NCBI GenBank assembly: GCA_016787105.1
Contig: JAEUVI010000225.1
Location: 1-8,192, forward strand
From: Chitinophagaceae bacterium
GTDB taxonomy: Bacteria; Bacteroidota; Bacteroidia; Chitinophagales; Chitinophagaceae
Reading direction: 5' to 3'
DNA length: 8,192 nucleotides
Position numbers and translations under genes: made by a program
Notes under the pieces: generated by a model
The model's database searches: none
What the model was told of the DNA's origin: nothing
The model's input: the letters and a program-made list of their open reading frames with translations, nothing else
In this document: positions 1 to 6,906 of the stretch, piece after piece
Numbering within the stretch: the first letter of the stretch is position 1
Layout of the letters: each line of letters begins with the position of its first letter

Positions 1-1519
1 CATTTACAATATTAACTGCAGGTCCCCAGCTATATACACCAGTACTGATAGCTTGCAGTTTCACCGCATCGGGTACACATATCAATGTATCCTTGGGCAG
101 CACTGTTATGGGCGGCTTATCAATTATAGAAATCTCTTTAAAAGCCGTATCTACGCATCCTTTACTGTTTGTTACGATAAGCCTCGCGAGTTTTGTTCCT
201 AATGCAGGATAAATATATGAGGGGTTACGTACTCTCGAAGTGTCGTCATTTACGGTCGTTTCTCCAAAATCCCATTTCCATGAATCTACCACACCATATA
301 CGGTTGTAGTATTGTCTGTAAACAGGGTTGGTTTTGTGATACAAATTCCGGTAGATGAAAATGCAGGGAAGAAACCCGGGAATACTTTTACCATTGCTGT
401 AGCAGAATCAGAGCATAGTTGGCCGCGGTTAGTTACTAATTTCATTTGATACACGCCTGTATCTGCATAGGTGTAAGTTGGCCTTGCAATATTTGCAGTA
501 TCGTTCGTAACACCCGGCACTCCGAAATCCCAGAAATATGAAGTAATCAACGGACTGTTTGAAAGATTAAAATAATTCATTGTAAATCCATCACAGCTGA
601 TATATTCCGGTTTTAATGAGGCTGCCGCAAGTGTACAGTCGGCCACTTTCATTTGGAGATCTTTTCGCTGCGTTGCAATTGGAATTCCATTTCTGTATTC
701 TGTAACACAAACAGTAACTACATAAATGCCCTGTGCGGGTGCAACACCTGTAATAATGCCGTTAACAGAGTTAATTGCAACTGAAGAACCTAAGGGACCT
801 GATCCTCCAAAAGGAGAGCGATAGGGAACTGAAGCGTATGGAGGATTTGATGGCGGAACAGGAGTAGGACTGTTAGTAGAACCACCGCGAAATGCCGAAC
901 AAAAAGTATAGATTAAAGAATCATTGTCATCATCAAAAGCACCAAAGTTGTATGTAAAAGGATTGCTTTCACATATTATAACTGTATCCGCCCCGAGAAA
1001 GCGGGCACTGTTATTTTCTGGTGCAGTTGCTAATGACAATGTTCCGGGAATAACTGCTGTGTAAGTAGCGCCTATGTCATTTGAATTGCCTGAAAGGTTA
1101 TTTATCCCTCTTATCCTGCAGCATCTTTGATATACTATTGTGTACCCCTCTTCGGAAGCTGGTAATACTACTTCATAGTCGTAATAACCTATTTCATAAC
1201 ATACTGCCGGAGGATTTGTGATGCAAGGATTAGGAGTAGATAGATTCAGACGTACTGTTGGTTTTTTATCTACATTTTGGCCTACAACAAATGAGTTGTT
1301 TTTATTGTCGAAAATAGCGATGTAAGCTGTAAGGTCTAATTGCGCGGAGCCGTCGGGTGCGTTACAATCACGATACAATTTTAGCGTGATATGATACTTG
1401 TAGTCGGAGCCGGACATTCCAACAAACTCATAATACATTTCACCTCCAGTAATATGATTGGCGAATGCAAACAGGGTACTTCCCGTAATAAAAAGTATGA
1501 ATAAAAAAAACTTCTTCAT
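1..1519 (-). CDS. Secreted PKD-domain surface protein, type IX secretion/gliding-associated family (partial, C-terminus outside window)
   Basis: The frame is open from an ATG at 1519 to the window edge (506 codons), so only the N-terminal part is seen. Residues 1-20 form a signal peptide (Lys-Lys, then a hydrophobic run ending AFA, probable cleavage before NHITGG). Residues 21-295 match the N-terminal module I know from large Bacteroidota proteins with a gliding/T9SS C-terminal domain: NHITGGEMYYE, LKLYRDCN (47-53), the YQRCCRI segment with paired Cys133-Cys134, DDDNDSLIYTFC (196-207) and VTEYRNG (272-278). A Pro/Ser-rich stretch lies near 217-233. Two PKD-like Ig folds follow, with the hallmark YFWDFG (328-333) and WKWDFG (414-419) strands, and a third repeat begins near 470 (DTLICVPD, YSWGP). 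By family knowledge this is an exported adhesin or structural surface protein. A C-terminal sorting domain is expected but not visible. The start lies 9 bases after the hydrolase stop, with no evident ribosome binding site, suggesting co-transcription. Exact function is unknown. Confidence 0.85.
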   Translation of the reverse strand, partial: MKKFFLFILFITGSTLFAFANHITGGEMYYEFVGMSGSDYKYHITLKLYRDCNAPDGSAQLDLTAYIAIFDNKNNSFVVGQNVDKKPTVRLNLSTPNPCITNPPAVCYEIGYYDYEVVLPASEEGYTIVYQRCCRIRGINNLSGNSNDIGATYTAVIPGTLSLATAPENNSARFLGADTVIICESNPFTYNFGAFDDDNDSLIYTFCSAFRGGSTNSPTPVPPSNPPYASVPYRSPFGGSGPLGSSVAINSVNGIITGVAPAQGIYVVTVCVTEYRNGIPIATQRKDLQMKVADCTLAAASLKPEYISCDGFTMNYFNLSNSPLITSYFWDFGVPGVTNDTANIARPTYTYADTGVYQMKLVTNRGQLCSDSATAMVKVFPGFFPAFSSTGICITKPTLFTDNTTTVYGVVDSWKWDFGETTVNDDTSRVRNPSYIYPALGTKLARLIVTNSKGCVDTAFKEISIIDKPPITVLPKDTLICVPDAVKLQAISTGVYSWGPAVNIVN

Positions 1520-1528
1520 TTACGCAGA

Positions 1529-2326
1529 TTAACCGGTTTCTTCAAGGAAGTTTTTCAGAATGAGATTGCTTTTCCCGGCTTCTTCCAACATGCCCATATG
1601 CCCGGAATTTTCGAGTATATGAATGTACGACAAAGACGGCAAATGGCATTGTTTTAAAATATCTTCCTGCGGTATTGCAGCATCATATTTTCCGGCAATA
1701 AACAATATTGGTATGGTAGAACTACGAAGCACCATTGTGCGATCTGGCCGTTGAATCATTGATTCATAATACGAGACAAGCGCTGTTGCTGTAAAGTTGC
1801 TCAGACCGGCTATCTGCCCGTCTATTATTCCGGGCCGTTCATCTTTTGTTTTGGGTGAAAATAAATTCGGGGTAGTATTTTCAAGAAACCGGAAAGCACC
1901 ATGCTCCAGTATAAACTCGATTCCTTTGCGTCTTATATTTCTCTTTTCTTCACTGTCTGCATAGGCTGTGGAGTGAAACAAGCCGTAAGCTTTTAAATAA
2001 GCAGCATATTTTTCTGCAAAAGCCAGCGTAATATATCCTCCCATGCTATGGCCAATCATTACACAATGCTGAACAGACTCCGCTTGCAATATTTTTTTCA
2101 ACACATCAGCAAGGCCTTCCATGCTCATATCAGTTACGATTGCAGACTCGGCACTGCCGGGAATATCAGGAACAATAACCGTATAATTTTCTTTCAGTAT
2201 TTCAACCTGGTTTCTCCATACATCAGCTTTTTCTCCAAAGCCGTGAACCAGCATTACAGGTTTGCCTTTTCCATCTACGCTATAAATAACTTTGGCATCA
2301 TTTACCTGAATTTCTTTTTTAGCCAT
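1529..2326 (-). CDS. Alpha/beta hydrolase (probable serine esterase/lipase-like)
   Basis: A 265-residue protein with the complete alpha/beta-hydrolase signature. The oxyanion-hole strand is HGFG (28-31). The nucleophile elbow is GHSMGG with Ser94, the acid is Asp215 in GKYDAAIP, and the base is His243 in NSGHMGM. A helical cap region of about 85 residues (roughly 118-203) sits between the nucleophile and acid strands. There is no signal peptide or membrane segment, so it is probably cytoplasmic. The substrate cannot be told: this fold includes esterases, thioesterases, C-C hydrolases and haloperoxidase-like enzymes. I chose the ATG at 2326 (MAKKEIQVND) because the family fold starts right there. 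An upstream in-frame ATG at 2374 would add a Cys-rich 16-residue leader lying wholly inside lnt. With the chosen start the gene overlaps the 3' end of lnt by 25 bases in another frame, suggesting translational coupling. The gene for the PKD surface protein follows 9 bases after its stop. Confidence 0.9.
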   Translation of the reverse strand: MAKKEIQVNDAKVIYSVDGKGKPVMLVHGFGEKADVWRNQVEILKENYTVIVPDIPGSAESAIVTDMSMEGLADVLKKILQAESVQHCVMIGHSMGGYITLAFAEKYAAYLKAYGLFHSTAYADSEEKRNIRRKGIEFILEHGAFRFLENTTPNLFSPKTKDERPGIIDGQIAGLSNFTATALVSYYESMIQRPDRTMVLRSSTIPILFIAGKYDAAIPQEDILKQCHLPSLSYIHILENSGHMGMLEEAGKSNLILKNFLEETG

Positions 2327-3879
2327 AATACTATATTTATAATCAGCAGTAATATGCTTAATGCAACAGCACATTTTGATAACAGGTCGCCGTTTTTTAC
2401 ATAAAAAGTTTTTGTTTCATTTACAGGCACATTCAATTTAATGGCTGCAACGGTATCCCATAGTTGTGGATTGATAATATTTCCCGCCGGGTCGATAAAA
2501 GAACTGATACCGGTATTGGCGCTGCGGGCTACCCATTTTCTCGTTTCAATAGCCCGTAAACGTGCATAGTTCAGGTGTTGCTTATGCCCTGGTGTATTCT
2601 TCCACCAGCCGTCATTTGTTATTATGGCAATGATATTGGCGCCATTACGAACATACCTGCTCATGTATTCACCATAAATGCTTTCGTAGCAAATGGAAGG
2701 TGCAATTTTATAACCATGTTTTGTATCTGTCAAAACAGTTCTTTCGTCCTGTCTTGCGTAGCCTGCGGTAGTGCCACCAAATTTTTCAAACCAGCTATCA
2801 ATGAATTTCAGAAACCATGGTAATGTTTCCACGCCAGGCACCAGCATGGATTTGTGGTAAAATGCCATCGCGCCATTGCTATCTAATAAAACCGATCCAT
2901 TAAATGCATCAAAATAAAAACCTGCTTCACCCATTGGCCTCGCAGTTTTTGTTTTTTTCGAATCGTATACACGATAGCTTTCAATACCGGTAAACAACGT
3001 GATATTGGGATGATGTTGTAAAAATCCCCATAAAGGGTTCAGGAAATAGTTTTGCTTCATCTTTGTTTCTTCAATGCCGTTTGCAAGAAACAAAGCGGTC
3101 TCAGGCCATATCACCAGGGCTGTATTACTGTCAATTTCTTTTTCGCTGGTTTGAATCAGTTTGTGTAGCTGCGCCTCAAAACTTCCGGTAGAAACTTTTT
3201 CATAAGGATCAATATTCGGTTGTACGATAACAACATTCTTTTCTGCAGGTGTTTGTTTCGGTATGTTCACCAGTTTTGAAATTACAACCGGCATTATCAA
3301 TAAAACAATGGCAGCGCCCAGGTTTTTGTATGATTTGTTTCCCTCCCTTGAAAAATTACTTTTAATATGCAGAAACAATAAAACATTTACCAGCAATATC
3401 CACAGCGTGCCGCCACTTGTACCCGTATATTCATACCATTGTATCCATTCGGGATGAGTTGAAAAAACATTTCCTAATGTAAGCCAGGGCCAGCTCAACC
3501 CCCAGTCCTGCAAATGAATGTATTCAAAACACATCCAGAATAAAATAAGCGAAGCATATCCTGCTTTTTCGCCCAACCATTTTTTTGCTACTTTAAAGCC
3601 AAACCAGGGAAAGCACATTAATAAACTGTTTGCGAGAAACGCACCCGCAGCTCCCGGGGCAGAAGCATTCCATACCCACCATGTTGTTGCCACATTCCAT
3701 GTGAACATGGTTATATAGGTAAGCCCGAAAAATTTTGCACGGCTTTTCACTTTTGTTTCTATCCACAATAACGGTATCCATGCTATGAAGATGAGAAAAG
3801 TAAGCGGCGATACAGGCCATGCAGCCCATAACAAAAGACCAGAAGCTATTGCAAGCAGCGGATTGATAAATCTGTTCAC
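2302..3879 (-). CDS. lnt: Apolipoprotein N-acyltransferase Lnt
   Basis: Lnt transfers a fatty acyl chain from a membrane phospholipid to the free amino group of the N-terminal cysteine of apolipoproteins, the last step of lipoprotein maturation in the inner membrane. The 525-residue protein has the family layout: hydrophobic membrane segments over about residues 5-200, a periplasmic carbon-nitrogen hydrolase (nitrilase-like) domain over about 215-485, and a final membrane helix at 503-520. The catalytic triad is visible as Glu260 (VIWPETA), Lys343 (YHKSMLVPG) and Cys397 (SICYES); the conserved Glu351 after the lysine loop and the CYE triplet are also present. E. coli Lnt is about 512 residues, so this is full length. 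The start codon is GTG at 3879: no in-frame ATG lies close by, and the first internal Met (residue 58) would remove membrane segments. It heads a probable operon with the hydrolase and PKD protein. It is separated from guaB by a terminator, so it needs its own promoter in 3880-3955; none there is convincing (best is a 7-of-8 match to TAnnTTTG at 3893-3900). Confidence 0.95.
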   Translation of the reverse strand: MNRFINPLLAIASGLLLWAAWPVSPLTFLIFIAWIPLLWIETKVKSRAKFFGLTYITMFTWNVATTWWVWNASAPGAAGAFLANSLLMCFPWFGFKVAKKWLGEKAGYASLILFWMCFEYIHLQDWGLSWPWLTLGNVFSTHPEWIQWYEYTGTSGGTLWILLVNVLLFLHIKSNFSREGNKSYKNLGAAIVLLIMPVVISKLVNIPKQTPAEKNVVIVQPNIDPYEKVSTGSFEAQLHKLIQTSEKEIDSNTALVIWPETALFLANGIEETKMKQNYFLNPLWGFLQHHPNITLFTGIESYRVYDSKKTKTARPMGEAGFYFDAFNGSVLLDSNGAMAFYHKSMLVPGVETLPWFLKFIDSWFEKFGGTTAGYARQDERTVLTDTKHGYKIAPSICYESIYGEYMSRYVRNGANIIAIITNDGWWKNTPGHKQHLNYARLRAIETRKWVARSANTGISSFIDPAGNIINPQLWDTVAAIKLNVPVNETKTFYVKNGDLLSKCAVALSILLLIINIVLWLKKKFR

Positions 3880-3955
3880 AAAATAGTTTGTGTAAAAATA
3901 GAGGATTTGATTTTGCAGTTAAATCCTGTTATAGAAATTAACAGAATTGGCAAAT

Positions 3956-3980
3956 AAAAAACCGGCAAGGCCGGTTTTTT
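3956..3980. terminator. Bidirectional intrinsic terminator after guaB
   Basis: A perfect inverted repeat: the left arm 3956-3966 (AAAAAACCGGC) pairs with the right arm 3970-3980 (GCCGGTTTTTT) around a 3-base loop. The core is a six-base ACCGGC/GCCGGT stem, and the A-run on one side becomes a T-run on either strand. On the minus strand it lies 26 bases past the guaB stop and ends in a T-run, fitting a guaB terminator. No plus-strand gene converges on it, so its second orientation may simply follow from symmetry. It separates guaB from the lnt gene group. Confidence 0.88.
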
Positions 3981-4006
3981 TATAAATAGCTCAATAGATA
4001 GCGCTG

Positions 4007-5503
4007 TTATCTCCTGCTATAGTTAGGCGCTTCTTTCGTTATTTCTATATCGTGTGCATGGCTTTCACGCATGCCTGCATTGGTTATTTTTACAAACGAC
4101 GCTTCTTTTAATTCAGCGATTGACTTTGCGCCGCAATAGCCCATACCAGCCCGCAAGCCACCTACATACTGATACACTACTTCTTTCAGTAAACCTTTGT
4201 AAGCAACACGGCCTTCTATTCCTTCTGGCACAAACTTTTTTACATCGTCTTCTACGTCCTGGAAGTAGCGATCGCTGCTGCCTGTAGCCATAGCTCCCAA
4301 TGAGCCCATACCACGGTATTCTTTGAATTTTCTGCCTTCATAAATGATCGTTTCACCAGGGCTTTCTTCGGTGCCTGCAAAAATACTTCCCATCATCACG
4401 GCATCTGCACCCGCGGCCAATGCCTTTACCATATCGCCTGTATAACGGATACCTCCATCCGCAATTATCGGTACATTTTTCTGTTTCAAAACAGAATGCG
4501 CTTCCATAATAGCAGTCAACTGCGGTACTCCTGTACCTGCTACGATGCGGGTTGTACAGATTGAGCCAGGCCCGATTCCTACTTTCACAGCATCAGCGCC
4601 GGCTTCTGCCAAAGCTTTTGCGCCTGCAGCAGTTCCTACATTGCCTGCTATCACGTTTATGTTTTTAAAATTCTTTTTTACGTCTTTCAAAGCAGAGATA
4701 ACTCCTTTACTATGTCCATGTGCACTATCCAATGCTATAAGGTCAACACCTACATTTTGTAAGGCTGAAATACGATCCATTAAGTCTTTCGTTATACCTA
4801 CACCTGCTCCGACCAGCAAGCGACCAAAGCCATCTTTCACTGCATTCGGAAAACTTTGTAATTGCAAAATATCGCGATAAGTAATCAGGCCAATCAGTTT
4901 ACCACTTTTGTCAACAACAGGTAATTTTTCAAATTTGTACTGGCGAAGAATTTTTTCTGCTTTTTTCAAATCCGTTCCTTCCGGAGCGGTTACCAGGTTT
5001 TCCTTTGTCATCACTTCCGCCACTTTTCTCTTAGGGTCATCTTCAAAACGTAGATCACGATTAGTAAGAATGCCGACGAGCCTGTGATTTTTATCTACAA
5101 TAGGAATGCCGCCAATTTTGTTTTCACGCATTAATCGTAATGCGTCGCCGATAATAGCATCCTGTTGTAGGGTAATGGGGTCAAGGATGAGTCCACTTTC
5201 GCTTCTTTTCACTTTTCTTACATGCTCAGCCTGCTTGTCAATAGTCATGTTTTTATGAAGGATACCCAGGCCACCTTCACGGGCCAGTGCAATAGCGAGT
5301 GTTGCTTCCGTCACCGTATCCATTGCCGCGGAAAGCATAGGTACATTCAGTGTAATATCTTTTGTAAGCTTTGACCTGATTTCCACATCCCTGGGTAGCA
5401 CCTGGCTATAGCCGGGAATGAGTAAAACATCATCGAACGTAAGACCTTCAGTAAATGATTTTGTAGAAACTTTTTTAGAAGAGGGGATATTTCTTGTTGC
5501 CAT
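4007..5503 (-). CDS. guaB: Inosine-5'-monophosphate dehydrogenase GuaB
   Basis: Oxidises IMP to XMP with NAD+, the committed step of guanine nucleotide synthesis, in the cytoplasm. The 498-residue product (E. coli 488) shows the whole family pattern. The N-terminal TFDDVLL signature is at 22-28 and MLSAAMDTVTE at 56-66. A Bateman module of two CBS domains occupies about 104-226 (GGIPIVD and KLPVVD strands). The phosphate-binding site and catalytic loop is GPGSICTTR at 311-319, with Cys316 as nucleophile. Also present are IADGGIRYTGD (347-357), the KEYRGMGS segment (394-401), the mobile-flap Arg412-Tyr413 (DRYFQ), and GGLRAGMGYCGA near the C-terminus. The ATG at 5503 is preferred; the TTG at 5509 lies inside the promoter -7 box and adds only two residues. 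It is read divergently from nhaA and ends at the terminator at 3956-3980, so it is probably monocistronic. Confidence 0.97.
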   Translation of the reverse strand: MATRNIPSSKKVSTKSFTEGLTFDDVLLIPGYSQVLPRDVEIRSKLTKDITLNVPMLSAAMDTVTEATLAIALAREGGLGILHKNMTIDKQAEHVRKVKRSESGLILDPITLQQDAIIGDALRLMRENKIGGIPIVDKNHRLVGILTNRDLRFEDDPKRKVAEVMTKENLVTAPEGTDLKKAEKILRQYKFEKLPVVDKSGKLIGLITYRDILQLQSFPNAVKDGFGRLLVGAGVGITKDLMDRISALQNVGVDLIALDSAHGHSKGVISALKDVKKNFKNINVIAGNVGTAAGAKALAEAGADAVKVGIGPGSICTTRIVAGTGVPQLTAIMEAHSVLKQKNVPIIADGGIRYTGDMVKALAAGADAVMMGSIFAGTEESPGETIIYEGRKFKEYRGMGSLGAMATGSSDRYFQDVEDDVKKFVPEGIEGRVAYKGLLKEVVYQYVGGLRAGMGYCGAKSIAELKEASFVKITNAGMRESHAHDIEITKEAPNYSRR

Positions 5504-5506
5504 GTG

Positions 5507-5538
5507 CAAAGATAGGCGGGTAGGTAAATATGAGCCAA
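5507..5538 (-). promoter_or_regulatory. guaB promoter, Bacteroidota type (TTG-N21-TATCTTTG)
   Basis: Read on the minus strand, a TTG (-33 element, 5536-5538) is followed by 21 bases and then TATCTTTG (5514 down to 5507), an exact match to the Bacteroidota primary sigma-factor -7 consensus TAnnTTTG. Only three bases separate the box from the guaB ATG at 5503. Transcription would therefore start at or within a few bases of the start codon, giving a leaderless or nearly leaderless mRNA. The motif match is direct; the transcription start is inferred from the usual box-to-start distance. Confidence 0.7.
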
Positions 5539-5624
5539 CTAATTTTTTTTAGCGTATAAAAGCTTTATAAATAACCTACTAAGTTAATGAGGTAGAACAT
5601 ACAGGCTGTTTAAATTAAAGTAGC

Positions 5625-5632
5625 TTTCTTTG
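5625..5632 (+). promoter_or_regulatory. Possible nhaA -7 box
   Basis: TTTCTTTG matches TAnnTTTG at 7 of 8 positions and sits 18 bases before the nhaA ATG, sharing the trailing TTTGC with the guaB and 6855-6862 boxes. An overlapping alternative, TAGCTTTC at 5621-5628, also scores 7 of 8. No TTG was found at the expected -33 distance, so the call is tentative. A promoter for nhaA must lie in the 147-base divergent gap unless transcripts arrive from elsewhere. The gap is otherwise AT-rich, with a run of eight T at 5543-5550. Confidence 0.35.
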
Positions 5633-5650
5633 CGGAAGAATTATTTATCT

Positions 5651-6811
5651 ATGCGTATTACCAGGCTATTCAAAGAGTTCTTCAAAAGTGAAAAGGCATC
5701 AGGCTTTATACTGGTTGGCTGCACCGCGCTATCGCTTTTACTCACCAATTCGTCACTTGGAAGCAGCTATTCGGCACTCTGGAATACCTCTATAGCCGGT
5801 CATTCTGTTACGCATTGGATAAATGATGGCTTAATGGCTATATTTTTTTTACTGGTAGGGCTGGAGATAGAGCGTGAAATTTATATCGGGGAACTAAAAG
5901 ATATAAAAAACGCGATGCTTCCAGTTTTTGCCGCTTTAGGCGGTATGTTGGTCCCGGCATTAATACATTTTTTATTCAATAAGGGTACTTCCGCGCAAGC
6001 CGGTTTTGGTATTCCAATGGCTACTGATATTGCTTTCGCGTTGGGTGTGCTTTCAATGGCTGGAAAAAGAGTGCCATTTGCTTTGAAAATTTTTCTTACC
6101 GCACTTGCCATTATAGATGACCTTGGGGCCATATTAATTATCGCCATATTTTATACATCCGACCTGTCATGGCCAAATTTGCTGATAGCATTGGGTATTT
6201 TCCTTGTACTGTCTATAATGGGGCGTTTTAAAGTTTACAACCTGGCACTTTATATTATTCCGGGTATAGCGATGTGGTATTTCATGCTGCAATCTGGTGT
6301 GCATGCTACTGTAAGTGGAGTATTACTGGCTTTTGCTATTCCATTTGGAAAAGGTGATGAAAAATCGCTTTCGAGCCGTTTGCAGCATTTTCTTCATAAG
6401 CCTGTCGCGTTTATAATCATTCCTTTATTTGCTCTTGCGAATACCTGTATCATTCTCGAAAAAGATGTTTTTTCTCATTTAACGGATAGCAACAGTTTAG
6501 GAATTATGCTGGGGCTTTTTGTTGGCAAACCAATCGGTATTTTTTTATTGAGCTGGATAGCTATCAAAGCTAAATTAGGGCAATTGCAAACCGGCATTAC
6601 ACTCAGGCATTTGTTAGGTGCAGGCATGCTGGGTGGTATTGGTTTTACCATGTCAATTTTTATTACGTTGCTGGCTTTTCCTGAAGGTGAAATTATCTCT
6701 ATTTCAAAAATATCTATCCTGCTGGCATCGCTGGCATCAGCCATTGTTGGACTTGCTTTTTTATTGCTCATAAAACCGGCAAAAGTGCTGCCAGACGCTG
6801 GTATTAACTGA
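5651..6811 (+). CDS. nhaA: Na+/H+ antiporter NhaA
   Basis: An inner-membrane electrogenic antiporter that exports Na+ (or Li+) in exchange for protons, used in pH and sodium homeostasis. The 386-residue product is almost exactly the size of E. coli NhaA (388) and is hydrophobic throughout, consistent with about 12 helices. Key residues line up with a near-constant offset from E. coli. Asp156-Asp157 in ALAIIDDLGAI correspond to the transport-site Asp163/Asp164. Asp126 in PMATDIAFALG corresponds to Asp133, and Lys293 in GKPIGI to Lys300. Glu72/Arg75 in GLEIERE correspond to the pH-sensor pair Glu78/Arg81, and His218 in SGVHAT to His225. GGIGFTMSIF (328-337) is also conserved. The ATG at 5651 (MRITRLFKEF) is chosen; a TTG at 5630 would add seven residues but lies inside the putative promoter box. 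It is divergent from guaB, and the downstream gene appears to have its own promoter. Confidence 0.96.
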   Translation: MRITRLFKEFFKSEKASGFILVGCTALSLLLTNSSLGSSYSALWNTSIAGHSVTHWINDGLMAIFFLLVGLEIEREIYIGELKDIKNAMLPVFAALGGMLVPALIHFLFNKGTSAQAGFGIPMATDIAFALGVLSMAGKRVPFALKIFLTALAIIDDLGAILIIAIFYTSDLSWPNLLIALGIFLVLSIMGRFKVYNLALYIIPGIAMWYFMLQSGVHATVSGVLLAFAIPFGKGDEKSLSSRLQHFLHKPVAFIIIPLFALANTCIILEKDVFSHLTDSNSLGIMLGLFVGKPIGIFLLSWIAIKAKLGQLQTGITLRHLLGAGMLGGIGFTMSIFITLLAFPEGEIISISKISILLASLASAIVGLAFLLLIKPAKVLPDAGIN

Positions 6812-6822
6812 TTTTATGCTAA

Positions 6823-6840
6823 AAAGGCTTTATTGCCTTT
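6823..6840 (+). terminator. Weak hairpin after nhaA, doubtful terminator
   Basis: AAAGGC (6823-6828) and GCCTTT (6835-6840) form a six-base stem around a six-base loop, starting 12 bases after the nhaA stop. The tail beyond it (AACCTTATAA) is not a T-run, and the right arm overlaps the -33 element of the next gene's candidate promoter, so efficient termination is doubtful. It may only attenuate read-through from nhaA. Confidence 0.3.
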
Positions 6841-6862
6841 AACCTTATAAACCTTATTTTTG
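6833..6862 (+). promoter_or_regulatory. Promoter of the oxoamine synthase gene, Bacteroidota type (TTG-N19-TATTTTTG)
   Basis: TTG at 6833-6835, a 19-base spacer, and TATTTTTG at 6855-6862 match both elements of the Bacteroidota vegetative promoter (TTG and TAnnTTTG). The expected transcription start near 6866-6869 would leave a leader of about 40 bases before the ATG at 6907. This implies that the gene can be transcribed independently of nhaA. No operator-like repeat was noticed within it. Confidence 0.65.
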
Positions 6863-6906
6863 CGCCATTCCCGTTTTTCAACGGCAGTCTAAAATACAGT
6901 ACAATT

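Noticed and set aside
240..449. A 69-codon open frame on the plus strand
   Set aside because: It is antisense to the PKD repeats of the large surface protein, whose frame is open over the whole of 1-1519.
2327..2374. A 16-residue N-terminal extension of the hydrolase from the ATG at 2374 (beginning MCCCIK)
   Set aside because: It lies entirely within the lnt coding region, has no family counterpart, and the alpha/beta-hydrolase fold begins directly at the ATG at 2326.
2048..2404. A 118-codon open frame on the plus strand
   Set aside because: It is antisense to the well-supported hydrolase and lnt genes and shows no recognisable motif; it is a shadow of the real coding frames.
4545..4880. 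A 111-codon open frame on the plus strand
   Set aside because: It is antisense to the catalytic core of guaB, and its Ala/Pro-rich content mirrors the guaB codons.
5555..5569. AT-rich imperfect inverted repeat (TATAAAAGCTTTATA) in the guaB/nhaA gap
   Set aside because: The perfect part is only eight bases (AAAGCTTT) and AT-rich sequence produces such matches by chance; no second copy was seen to support an operator.
5881..6771. Two minus-strand open frames (5881-6147 and 6475-6771)
   Set aside because: Both lie opposite nhaA membrane-helix codons and have no motif or start context of their own.
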